Shown: positions 52,076 to 60,400 of the stretch, piece by piece
How positions within the stretch are numbered: the stretch's first letter is position 1
How the letters are laid out: each line of letters opens with the position of its first letter
NCBI RefSeq assembly: GCF_900108085.1
Contig: NZ_FNVR01000016.1
Location: forward strand, 32,768-96,767
Direction: 5' to 3'
Source of the DNA: Algoriphagus boritolerans DSM 17298 = JCM 18970
GTDB lineage: Bacteria > Bacteroidota > Bacteroidia > Cytophagales > Cyclobacteriaceae
DNA length: 64,000 nt
Notes under the pieces: generated by a model
Database searches by the model: none
Told to the model about the DNA's origin: nothing
What the model saw: only the letters and a program-made list of their open reading frames with translations
Program-made: the position numbers and the translations under genes

Positions 52076-52303
52076 TCACAGGAGTATTTTACTATACCTA
52101 TTCGGATCTTTTGCATCAATGGGTGCCAATACATGACCAAACATGCTCAATACATGATTTACCTTGGATAGGTTTAGATTTTCCTTTCCCTGCTCGATTT
52201 TCCGGATTACGGTTAGTGCAACCCCGGCTTTGTCGGCAAATTCTTCCTGAGTCATCCCCAATTGCTTTCTTCTGATTTTTACAAATTCGGCTATTTGATT
52301 CAT
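52076..52303 (-). CDS. HipB-like HTH repressor (orphan)
   Basis: 75 residues, a single XRE/Cro helix-turn-helix: 'QLGMTQEEFADKAGVALTVIRKIEQGKENLNLSKVNHVLSMFG' across residues 14-56. The length and layout match HipB-type antitoxin/repressors. A HipA kinase would normally lie directly downstream, but the next 250 bp contain no gene and then the permease terminator. Three operator-like boxes stand immediately upstream of its ATG, so autoregulation is likely. Confidence 0.85.
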   Translation of the reverse strand: MNQIAEFVKIRRKQLGMTQEEFADKAGVALTVIRKIEQGKENLNLSKVNHVLSMFGHVLAPIDAKDPNRYSKILL

Positions 52304-52305
52304 TC

Positions 52306-52403
52306 TATATGTATTTACATATAAATGTAGAAAAAAGATTTGATTTATATGCTTTTACGTATAAAAATTGGTAATGATTAATTTTTATATGCTTTTAGAT
52401 ATA
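52306..52403. promoter_or_regulatory. three operator-like boxes spaced exactly 40 bp
   Basis: Three 18-bp near-palindromes share TATATG at the left and an ATA end: TATATGTATTTACATATA (52306-52323, a perfect inverted repeat of TATATGT/ACATATA), TATATGCTTTTACGTATA (52346-52363) and TATATGCTTTTAGATATA (52386-52403). Start-to-start distance is 40 bp in both cases. Box 1 lies 2 bp upstream of the HTH gene's ATG. The pattern fits cooperative repressor binding on one face of the helix. Confidence 0.75.
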
Positions 52404-52533
52404 GTTTTTCTCTAAGTCTTTTCCTGTGAGGGATAGAAAGTCGCTCTATAACTCATTTCTCGGGATATCTTGAGCTATAGAAATAAGTTTAATTGCTCAT
52501 TGGATGAATTTGGCAGATACCGGATTAGTACAC

Positions 52534-53316
52534 TTATAGCCCTACTTTTTTTGAATAATGTTCAATAAACCAGTTGGGGACGGTTTTTTCGTCTATCGGA
52601 TCCCAAATTTTTTCACCTTTTGGATTTTTGAAATGAGCAAATAGCTTGAAATCTTCACCATCCTTAGAATTATCAAAAAAATAAGCTTGGTAGGCAATTT
52701 GTGCAGCATCAAACATAAGGTCCAAGGAACGATAATAACGTTGCTCAATCTTATCTTCTGGTACATTATGCCCACCTTTTTGGGTTCGAACTTTTACACG
52801 ATACTTATTGATTTCAGGCGACTCCGTAGAGACAAAGTAGAGATAAACTTTATATCCAGCCGCTTTTGCCTCTTTCATGATATCTATTTTGGAAGGGTGT
52901 GAAAAAACAGTTTCAAAAGAAATTTTCTTTCTGTCAGATAAAAGTTTCCTGCGTAGAAAATCAGCCATGATTTGTGCTAAACGTTCATTCAGCTCAGGTT
53001 TTAAAAGCGTGATTTGATTATTCTCTAAAGAAAATGTTTCTAAAAAATCCGCTCTTGTGAAGGTTTTATTTATTAATCCTGATGAAAGGCTAAATTCTAA
53101 AAATTCCTCAAGACTTGTCTTGATTTGATACCTGGCAAAAGAAACCATGTCCTTTGATAGTTCATTTGCAAGATCATCTGCATTAATGTAAGTACCAAAA
53201 TCTACCGGTATTTCACGAACCTTGTGATCCCGAACAGAATTGATGATTGTGCTCTTTCCAGACCCATTAGGCCCCGCAAAAACCCTGAGTCTTAGATTTG
53301 ATTTAGTCGAGGACAA
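52534..53316 (-). CDS. zeta-type toxin/kinase
   Basis: 260 residues with a P-loop kinase fold. Walker A is 'GPNGSGKST' (15-23), followed by 'IPVDFGTYINADDLANELSK', the Asp-containing zeta-toxin segment. 'KKISFETVFSHPSKIDIMKEAKAAGYKVYLYFVSTESPEINKYRVKVR' gives the second half, with the Arg-rich region and 'RYYRSLDLMFDAAQIAYQAYFFDNS'. Zeta toxins phosphorylate UDP-N-acetylglucosamine; related kinases may use other targets. Its start overlaps the upstream 81-aa gene by 14 bp. Confidence 0.88.
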   Translation of the reverse strand: MSSTKSNLRLRVFAGPNGSGKSTIINSVRDHKVREIPVDFGTYINADDLANELSKDMVSFARYQIKTSLEEFLEFSLSSGLINKTFTRADFLETFSLENNQITLLKPELNERLAQIMADFLRRKLLSDRKKISFETVFSHPSKIDIMKEAKAAGYKVYLYFVSTESPEINKYRVKVRTQKGGHNVPEDKIEQRYYRSLDLMFDAAQIAYQAYFFDNSKDGEDFKLFAHFKNPKGEKIWDPIDEKTVPNWFIEHYSKKVGL

Positions 53317-53548
53317 GTTTTCGGGATTTTGAATAGTCTTTCAACTTCTCGATCTGAATTACCGAACCATCGGAATTTTCTCTTACAATCCATCCATTTT
53401 CCGCTTTGACTACATACCCTGCGATTTGCATGGAGTCATCCGAGGCTTTTCTTACAGCAGCTGACGCAACGCGAACCAAATCACGCTTGGTCAAATAAGC
53501 TGTATTTTTGCTCACTTTAGCCCTCTTGGTTTTCTTCACATTCTTCAT
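53303..53548 (-). CDS. small partner of the zeta-type toxin (putative antitoxin)
   Basis: 81 residues, N-terminally basic ('MKNVKKTKRAKVSKNTAYLT') then 'LVRVASAAVRKASDDSMQIAGYVVKAENGWIVRENSDGSVIQIEKL', a short helix followed by beta strands. It is not like the three-helix epsilon antitoxin. The 14-bp overlap with the toxin gene and its upstream position match toxin-antitoxin order. Antitoxin role inferred from context only. Confidence 0.7.
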   Translation of the reverse strand: MKNVKKTKRAKVSKNTAYLTKRDLVRVASAAVRKASDDSMQIAGYVVKAENGWIVRENSDGSVIQIEKLKDYSKSRKLVLD

Positions 53549-53920
53549 ACCACTAATTTAAAAAACTATTTACAGATAAAGTTCTCCCCAAGCTCAAATA
53601 GTCAGGTTTTTTTGGATCTTCAGAAATAAAGTGTCATCAGTAAAGCACTCAAATAGAATCAAGTAGAATTAATTTGTCAAACGAGAAATTTATTTAAAGT
53701 CACCATTTTTGTACTGTTTTTCAGTTTTACATTTCCTTATTTGTCAAGTAACTTATCTTGACTGAAGGTGGCCAATTCGTTGCTTTTAAGGCAAATGGCA
53801 ATTTAAATCTTTTTCTTTTTCAACTATCTTTCTTTGTGCACACAGTGTGTGCACAAAGTTTATCCAAACGGTTGGATTGAGTTTTTTCCATGCAAAATGG
53901 GTACAACGCTGTTTTCAGGT
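53549..53920. other. non-coding gap with a perfect palindrome
   Basis: 372 bp. Contains perfect 13-bp inverted arms CTTTGTGCACACA/TGTGTGCACAAAG at 53832-53844 and 53846-53858 around a single G. It probably includes the promoter of the small-partner/toxin pair near its left end. Otherwise A/T-rich and unrecognised. Confidence 0.5.
53832..53858. repeat. perfect 13-bp palindrome
   Basis: The arms CTTTGTGCACACA and TGTGTGCACAAAG flank one central G, with no T-run. It lies about 60 bp beyond the 3' end of the RhuM-Fic gene. It could be an operator, a cruciform or a weak terminator. Confidence 0.6.
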
Positions 53921-54904
53921 TCAGTGCCTACCGTCTCTGTTTCGGTTCAATACACTAATCACCAATTTCTTCACTGTATCCATTTCCTCCGGCTTGCTTG
54001 ATGCGATGAAGAGCGTTAAGCTGGCAAGGGCGTCATTACTTATGATTGGAATTCCATCACTAGTATGCAGAATATCATTGTGCTGCAAAAAGAAAAGAAA
54101 GCATGCGGCGGCTATCCTTTTGTTCCCATCTACAAACCCATGATTCTTAACGATCAGGTAGAGTAGGGTTGCGGCCTTTTCTTCCAGGGTAGGATAGAAG
54201 TCCTCTTCGCCAAAACCTTTGCTGATTTGTGCTATTGCACTTTCAAAGCTTCCATCTTTTTCTCTACCAAATACACCGGATTCAAAATCTGATCTCATGG
54301 ATCTAATTACTTCCTGATATTGAGCTAAATCAGGATAGTTTACTTTTCTTTTACTTAACCCTTTTTTATCTAGATTTTCATGATCGTAATCATCAAGTAG
54401 TTCCAGACCCTTGGCAAAGTGATTGAGCCAATCCAAATTCAGATCTTCTTCTTTTTGCTGAATTGCTCTGCTTAAAATCCGGATTCCATCTTTTAAAGTT
54501 TGGACTTCTTGCTCTTTCTGAGCGAGTCTATTTTCATTGATGGCATATCCTTGAATAAGGTAGTCCTTTAAGCGTTTGGTTGCCCATTGTCGGAATTGGA
54601 TTCCTTGTTTGGAGTTGACTTTATAACCAACCGAAATGATGATATCTAAATTAAAGTGGTCAATATTCCTTTCAATATTCCTTTTCCCCTCAATTTGAAC
54701 TATCCGGAAATTCCGGATAGTTGAATCCTTTTCCAATTCTTGGCTTTTATATATTGTTTTGATATGCTCACTTATCGTTCTTACATCTTTGCCAAAGAGT
54801 TCCGCCAATTGTTTTTGGTTTAGCCAAACAGTATCCTCCTCAAACTTCACCTCAATAAGAGTTTGGCCGTCGCTACCCTGATATATTTCGATTTGATTGT
54901 CCAT
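53921..54904 (-). CDS. RhuM-Fic fusion protein
   Basis: 327 residues. The N-terminal half is RhuM-like: 'EDTVWLNQKQLAELFGKDVRTISEHIKTIY', an HTH-like segment, then 'NIDHFNLDIIISVGYKVNSKQGIQFRQWATKRLKDYLIQGYAIN'. The C-terminal half (about 170-327) is a Fic/Doc domain with the catalytic motif 'HGFVDGNKR' (H-x-F-x-D-G-N-K-R), which predicts AMP or other NMP transfer to proteins. No inhibitory small gene is evident beside it; an auto-inhibitory segment could be internal. Fused RhuM-Fic proteins are known in Bacteroidota. Confidence 0.88.
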   Translation of the reverse strand: MDNQIEIYQGSDGQTLIEVKFEEDTVWLNQKQLAELFGKDVRTISEHIKTIYKSQELEKDSTIRNFRIVQIEGKRNIERNIDHFNLDIIISVGYKVNSKQGIQFRQWATKRLKDYLIQGYAINENRLAQKEQEVQTLKDGIRILSRAIQQKEEDLNLDWLNHFAKGLELLDDYDHENLDKKGLSKRKVNYPDLAQYQEVIRSMRSDFESGVFGREKDGSFESAIAQISKGFGEEDFYPTLEEKAATLLYLIVKNHGFVDGNKRIAAACFLFFLQHNDILHTSDGIPIISNDALASLTLFIASSKPEEMDTVKKLVISVLNRNRDGRH

Positions 54905-54972
54905 TATAAAATTGTCAATTCAACCTCCAAGGATTCCTTGATAGTTGGAATGAAATACAAATTATCCTTTCC

Positions 54973-55332
54973 CTAAACACCCAGTACAATTGAGGCTTCA
55001 ATATCCAGTTTCCGGCTGATTTCCCTTGCAATTTTCAAAGTGGGCTCACTTTTACCATTCAAGTATTCACTGATACGAGATGTGCTGACTCCCAAAAATT
55101 CGGACAGCGCTTTTTGAGTCAATCCACGCTCATGCATTCTCAATTTAATCGCTTCGGACAGGGTTGGAGGAGAAATTGGGAAATGGCTTTCTTCATAATC
55201 TGCTACAAGATCTGAGAGCAGGTTAAGTTCCACAAAACCTTTTGATTCAGAATTCTCGATGTTCTCTGAATCTGCAAGCAATTCTTCTATTCTTTCCAGA
55301 ATGGCTTTGTATTCTTTTTCAGATTTGATCAT
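54973..55332 (-). CDS. higA: HigA-type antitoxin
   Basis: 119 residues. An N-terminal helical part ('EKEYKAILERIEELLADSE') precedes an XRE helix-turn-helix ('LRMHERGLTQKALSEFLGVSTSRISEYLNGKSEPTLKIAREISRKLDI', about 67-113). It directly follows the HigB toxin gene (2 bp), the reversed toxin-first order typical of higBA. Represses its operon and neutralises HigB. Confidence 0.92.
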   Translation of the reverse strand: MIKSEKEYKAILERIEELLADSENIENSESKGFVELNLLSDLVADYEESHFPISPPTLSEAIKLRMHERGLTQKALSEFLGVSTSRISEYLNGKSEPTLKIAREISRKLDIEASIVLGV

Positions 55333-55334
55333 AC

Positions 55335-55640
55335 TCAGATAGTTTGAATGTCTTTTATTTTGTCGTATTCGGAATGGGTGCCAATAAATCGGATATAAAC
55401 CTTCTTAGCATTAAAGGAAATGATCGCAACCAGCCGATAGGAGTTTCCCTTTATATTGAAGACAAAGCGATGATTTCCTACGTAATCGACTGAATTAAAG
55501 TCTTTTTTGATATCATTGAGTGATTCCCAGTCTTTTTTGCTAGTTACCGAATACCAGAAGCGAAGCTGAGTTTCTGCGTCGGCATGCTTTTCAGAAAACT
55601 CCTGTATCCGCTTGAAAGTAACGATTCTCATTGAATCCAA
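55335..55640 (-). CDS. higB: HigB-type mRNA interferase toxin
   Basis: 101 residues of the RelE/HigB fold: 'MRIVTFKRIQEFSEKHADAE' after a 3-residue lead, 'LRFWYSVTSKKDWESLNDIKKDFNSVDYVGNHRFVFNIKGNSYRLVAIISFNAKKVYIRFIGTHSEYDKI' with the conserved RFVFNIKGNSYRL and FIGTHSEYD segments. It cleaves ribosome-bound mRNA when free of HigA. Upstream lies an inverted repeat of 9-bp arms. Confidence 0.93.
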   Translation of the reverse strand: MDSMRIVTFKRIQEFSEKHADAETQLRFWYSVTSKKDWESLNDIKKDFNSVDYVGNHRFVFNIKGNSYRLVAIISFNAKKVYIRFIGTHSEYDKIKDIQTI

Positions 55641-55643
55641 TTA

Positions 55644-55671
55644 TTTTGTAATATGTAACAAAATTACAAAA
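55644..55671. promoter_or_regulatory. operator-like inverted repeat before higBA
   Basis: Perfect arms TTTTGTAAT (55644-55652) and ATTACAAAA (55663-55671) separated by 10 bp, 3 bp upstream of the higB ATG. A good candidate for HigA binding. Confidence 0.65.
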
Positions 55672-55765
55672 AATGGAATAATATTGATTTAATAAGCTGG
55701 ACTTTTTTAATGCCTTAATCACCTAGAGCTTAATTTCTTTTTCTTGGGAATGACCTTGTAGGGAG

Positions 55766-55792
55766 TGGTATGTCGGAATTCCCGACATACCA
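55766..55792. repeat. palindrome between higB and the membrane nuclease gene
   Basis: The arms TGGTATGTCGG and CCGACATACCA (11 bp) surround AATTC. There is no T-run. It resembles short dispersed palindromes; a regulatory role is possible. Confidence 0.55.
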
Positions 55793-55832
55793 TTGGGTAT
55801 ATCTCAATCTGGTTGTTCATTTCCTCTTTTGC

Positions 55833-56561
55833 CTATCTCAATCGTCCTGACCCTTGATCAAAAAAGAAATCCGCATCGATTTTCTTGCTGTATTTACCTA
55901 TTCGATCTTTATGAATGTAGGGTTGGGAGAGTTCCTGAATTGGCAAAATGTACAATGCTGCGGGATCTGAAGCTTTACCACCAATTCCCAAAACAATGAA
56001 TACAGGATGATTCTCTTTTTCAGTGAAGGCCTTGTATCGCTCCAATTGTCCATCATTGGCGAAGCGGATATAGTCACCTTTGGGTTCAGATCTCCACTTG
56101 CATTCCACAGCAAAAGGGTAGGACTGACCTCGAAGAGTCAGGGATAACTGAATATCCGGCTGTGTGGTGGTGTCTGCATATCGGCCATCTACAAACTTGT
56201 CACCTGCCCAATTCCGAATTTTGAAAAATTTCTTATCAAACTTCTGGACCACAAACTTCTCGAAATCCAAGCCGGCTTTTTGGTTTACATCGATCAGTTC
56301 CGTCTCTGAGTCTTCTTCCGATTCTTCCAGTTCACTTTTGATCTGAAGGATGGCCAATTCGGCATCTTTTCCTTCACTGATAGCAATTTCCCGAATTAGC
56401 TTTTCTTCTTTTGGGGTCAATACTCCATCAGCTTTTACCGCTGCAATGGCTTGAGTCAACGATTCATTTTGATTTGACTTGGATTTAATCAAAAGCACAA
56501 TTCCGGAAACCAATAAAATTCCGCCGAGGATGATTAAGGAGATGGGGAGCATGCGGGGCAT
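55833..56561 (-). CDS. membrane-anchored PD-(D/E)xK nuclease-like protein
   Basis: 242 residues. An N-terminal membrane helix (about 5-26, 'ISLIILGGILLVSGIVLLI'), then a short acidic helical part 'AVKADGVLTPKEEKLIREIA' resembling a TerB/EF-hand-like segment (about 42-62). A restriction-endonuclease-like core follows: 'GLDFEKFVVQKF' (Glu), 'TTQPDIQLSL' (Asp), 'FAVECKWRSE' (E-C-K) and 'QLERYKAF' (Gln). These are the Mrr-like active-site residues. It lies between higBA and the DUF4238-restriction pair, on the same strand. Cytoplasmic-facing nuclease inferred. Confidence 0.8.
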   Translation of the reverse strand: MPRMLPISLIILGGILLVSGIVLLIKSKSNQNESLTQAIAAVKADGVLTPKEEKLIREIAISEGKDAELAILQIKSELEESEEDSETELIDVNQKAGLDFEKFVVQKFDKKFFKIRNWAGDKFVDGRYADTTTQPDIQLSLTLRGQSYPFAVECKWRSEPKGDYIRFANDGQLERYKAFTEKENHPVFIVLGIGGKASDPAALYILPIQELSQPYIHKDRIGKYSKKIDADFFFDQGSGRLR

Positions 56562-56639
56562 TTTTTTATTTACTTATAGAATAGTTGTAATTTCTCTCCT
56601 CCACAGGTAATTTCTCTCTCTGGAGTTCGTTGGTTTTCA

Positions 56640-57452
56640 TTAAGATTTTATTAAATATTCAAAATCATTATTAATTGAGTAAAAATTTCTTTCAGCACTT
56701 TTGAAAATTAGATCGTTATAATACAAAACGCTTTCTTCACCAACCTTAATAATATTTCCATCTAATTCTTTAAAATCTGAATATTTAGTCTTATCATATA
56801 AACTGATGGAATATTCGGGGTTTATTGGGAAATAAATCTCATAACCCTTTTTTAATGGTTCTGTGAAACCCACAACTGGATTGTCCGAGGTTATAAATTT
56901 CAGCTTTGTTTCGTTATGCCATATCACCCAAATTTTTTCAAAAATTAAAGTAGCTCTTGCATTAAGATTTTGCAAACTTTCTCCAAAAATCTCTAAAAAG
57001 TCTATGTTTGGTATAAGTGATTTAATTTTAGAATCTTTGCCGACCCAATTATGAATCTCTTTATTTAAAATTTCAGTTAAATATTCAAAACTCTTATTGG
57101 AAGATGGTGTTCTGAATAATTGAATTACAATAAACTCTGAAATTGTACTTTTTAAATCTATATTAGATAGGCCTGAGTAACCACTATTCAAATTCTGAAT
57201 AAATATTTTAAGATACCTATCAAAAATACCTTCCATTTCAGATAGGGCTTTTTCATAAGTTTGTTCACCTGTCACCTTATCTAATTTTTGATCATCATAA
57301 AAGTAATTTTTTGTAGCAATATCTTTAATATTGGTGGCTATAGTCTTATTTTGGGTTTTATCAAATGAAAATATTCTTTCATTAATTGAAAAATTTTTCA
57401 GATAAAGACGAGGTACATAATGTTGTTTTTTAACCTTACTTTTTTCTTTCAT
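56640..57452 (-). CDS. DUF4238 protein coupled to a type IIG enzyme
   Basis: 270 residues. The N-terminus 'KKQHYVPRLYLKNFSINERIFSFDK' is the DUF4238 signature (Q-H-x-x-P-x-x-Y-L-K-x-F). Later: 'EFIVIQLFRTPSSNKSFEYL' and 'WVIWHNETKLKFITSDNPVV'. G+C is visibly lower than in flanking genes. Its ATG overlaps the restriction-modification stop (ATGA at 57449-57452), so it is translated from the same mRNA. The family's function is unknown; it is often found in accessory regions. Confidence 0.88.
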   Translation of the reverse strand: MKEKSKVKKQHYVPRLYLKNFSINERIFSFDKTQNKTIATNIKDIATKNYFYDDQKLDKVTGEQTYEKALSEMEGIFDRYLKIFIQNLNSGYSGLSNIDLKSTISEFIVIQLFRTPSSNKSFEYLTEILNKEIHNWVGKDSKIKSLIPNIDFLEIFGESLQNLNARATLIFEKIWVIWHNETKLKFITSDNPVVGFTEPLKKGYEIYFPINPEYSISLYDKTKYSDFKELDGNIIKVGEESVLYYNDLIFKSAERNFYSINNDFEYLIKS

Positions 57453-60400
57453 TTCTCACTCCCTTCCACTATCCCAATCTCCTCCTCACTCAATCCATAC
57501 AGATCATAAACCAATTGGTCGATTTCGGCTTCGAGAGTCGAGGTGTCTGAGGTTGGATCTTGCTTTTTGGTTTCAAGTATTTCTATCACCAATTCTTCGA
57601 TTTGGTCTTTGATTTTTGGTTCAGGGTTTAGGATTGGAAGTTGGGCGATATACACAGGCTTGTATTCAAAGTATCCATTCTGCTTTGTTGATGCTATTGC
57701 CTTTAAGTAGAAGTCAATCGTCTTAGAGTTCAAAATTCCTAAAAGAAAAAGGTCAGTAGTTGGAATAATAGTCGTTTTGTCGTTACTGAATTGATTTTTG
57801 GTATCATAAGCGTATGAAGCACTTTTGACTATAGCGGGAATTATAATTTTGTTCTTCTCAAATTCCCCATAATAATCACATGCCCGTAATTCCCACCAAA
57901 AATCTCCTTGATCTGTTCTTTTTCTTGCTGCTTTTTCAAAGGGTTTTAAATGTTTCGCAATAGCGGGAAAATTACTTTTTAGCCATTCCAATGCTGGATC
58001 GTAGTCCATGTATCCGTATCTAGGAGGCTCATTTACATGACTTATTTTATTTGGGTCACCATCGGGTAAATTACTTTTGATTGTGAAGCCTTTTGGAAAA
58101 AGGATTAAAAACTTTTCAGGATTGGGGGATTGATACCGCTTGATATCCCTTCCTGCCAAAAAGGGCTTGATCACTTCTGCACTTCGTGGGTCTTCGGCAA
58201 TCAAGCGCTCTTTGGTTTCTAGATCGATGACAAAGGCTTCATTATAGCCTGTTTTGATTCCGTAGAAGATTTTTCCGTCGACATATTCTGATAAAGGAAC
58301 GCCTTGGGATTTGAGTTTGAGTAGGAGTGCCTGGGATCGACTGTCGGTTAGTGTCCAGCCACTATCCGAAAGGCCAGCCGGGGAAACTTCCAGTTGATTT
58401 TCCTTTAAATAGGTATCCATACCAGCCGGGAAATCCAGGGTATCCAGGTTTACCGCCCTGAATTTTTCGCCTGCATGGGATTTGGACAGGGAAATAATCA
58501 AGGGGTAAGTCGTGGCTTCCTCAAATACGGGTAAATCCCCAAAATCCAATAATTCATTGATTTGAAAGGTTTTGACATAATTCCTGAGCGATTTGCCATA
58601 TCCTGCCCGCATCCATTTATTGGGAATGATAAAAACGAAGTCTCCGGAATCCCGTAGCAGGTTCATGCTCAGCTCGACAAAATAGACGTAGAGATCGGCC
58701 GTGCCAGCGAAAGTTTTAAATCTGGACTGTAGATAGGGTTTGAGATCGGAAAATTCCTCCTGTCGGATGTAGGGAGGATTACCAATCACCACATCAAAAC
58801 CCACAAAATCACCTTCGTCATTGAGCACTTCTGGAAACTCAAAGCGCCATTCGAAGGCATTTTCATAGATCTTACTGTCTTTTATTTCCTTGATGATTTT
58901 GGTGAACTTTTCTATTTCTGACTCTAACTTTTTGACTTTCTCAACTCTCTTTTTTTCAAGTTTTTTATCAGAATTTTTAAGTTCACCTTCCTCAAAAAGC
59001 ATCATTCCATATCCGTCACGCCCCTTTCCAGTTAGTTTAAAAAGCTCATATCCAAGTCTATCAAGTGCTTGTTGCTCTTTGCTGGTTTTAGCTATTGTAG
59101 TTCGAAAGTTTGATTTGATTTGGCCAATTAGCGCATCCATAGCCTTTTTTTCGTCCTTGCTTTTTGCATTGCGGTAGGTGGAGACTGCCGTTTTGTAGTC
59201 TTCGATTTTCCAAGCCCCTTTTAAAGCGGATTTAAGATCTGAATCCAATTCAAATCTTGAAACCAGTGAATTGCCGACTTTGATATTGATGTCGATATTG
59301 GGCAAGGTTTCCAGCTCGCGACCTTGAAACCCTCCAAGGGTTTCGAACCCTTGGAGGGTTGGTGTTTTATAATACGCATTTTTCAAAAGCTCAATCCAAA
59401 GCCTCAATCGACAGATTTTGACTGAGTTGGGATTGATATCCACCCCGAAAAGACAGTTTTCGATGATCGTCTGCTTTTCGTGGAAAAGTGTTTCCTGGAT
59501 TCGTTGGCTTTCTTTACTTAAATACTTGTATTCAAACAGATTACCCTCTAAGTCAGCAATGATCAATTCATCATTGACCACTTCGACCACATGACTGCTG
59601 ATCGGGTCAAAATTGGAATCCACCAAGATTTTTAACTCACTTTTGATGGCAATCAATTCATTTAAAACCGAAACCAGAAAATGACCAGACCCAACCGCGG
59701 GATCCACGATTTTCAGGCTATTGATGATCTCATTGGCTATTCTTCTGACTTCTTTTCTGTTTCCAGACCTGATTTCCTCCTGTATATCCTCCTTTAGTTC
59801 TTCAAAGGTTTGGCAGTTCCACCCTTTGGCCTGATTGAATTTTTGGACGATTGTTTTCCGAATCGTCTTTGCAGACATATACATGGTGATAAATCCGGGC
59901 GTGAACACAGACCCATCTTTGTAGCCATTGATTTTCTCAAAGATGAGACCCAGCACGGAAGCGTTGATCAGGGTCTTGTTATCCTCTTGAATGTCCTCCG
60001 AGCCCTCCGAACTGAAATCGTAGGCATTGAGAAACTCCAGGAGGTATTCCAAAGCGGGGAGACTTCCGGTCCGCTTTTTCCCCTGATCGTTTTTCAAAAC
60101 CGTGCTTCCGATAATCAGGATGGACTTTTCATCTCGGAGATTGGAGATGAACAGGGTATCGTGTTCCATATCCGTTGGCTCAAACAACGAGCTATTTAGG
60201 TAAGGAACATTTCCAAAAATCTGGTTTATCTCCTCAGATCTGTCTTGATACTTTCTGGCTAAGACTTTAAAAAATAGGCTATTGAGGTCGTCGTAATTTC
60301 TAATTTTCTCCCGATTCAGAAATGAATAGGAGCGGTCACCTTGATGATAATTGATCAGCTGGGCTTCCAATAGCTTGAGAAACAGGATTCTATTGATCCA

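Noticed and set aside
51935..52171. 78-residue plus-strand open frame with a hydrophobic segment
   Set aside because: It overlaps the well-supported HipB-like gene on the other strand, has no good start and reads like translated AT-rich DNA.
53847..54143. 98-residue plus-strand open frame
   Set aside because: Antisense to the RhuM-Fic gene and partly translated palindrome; a shadow.
59810..60199. 129-residue plus-strand open frame
   Set aside because: Lies wholly antisense inside the type IIG gene, with no family features.
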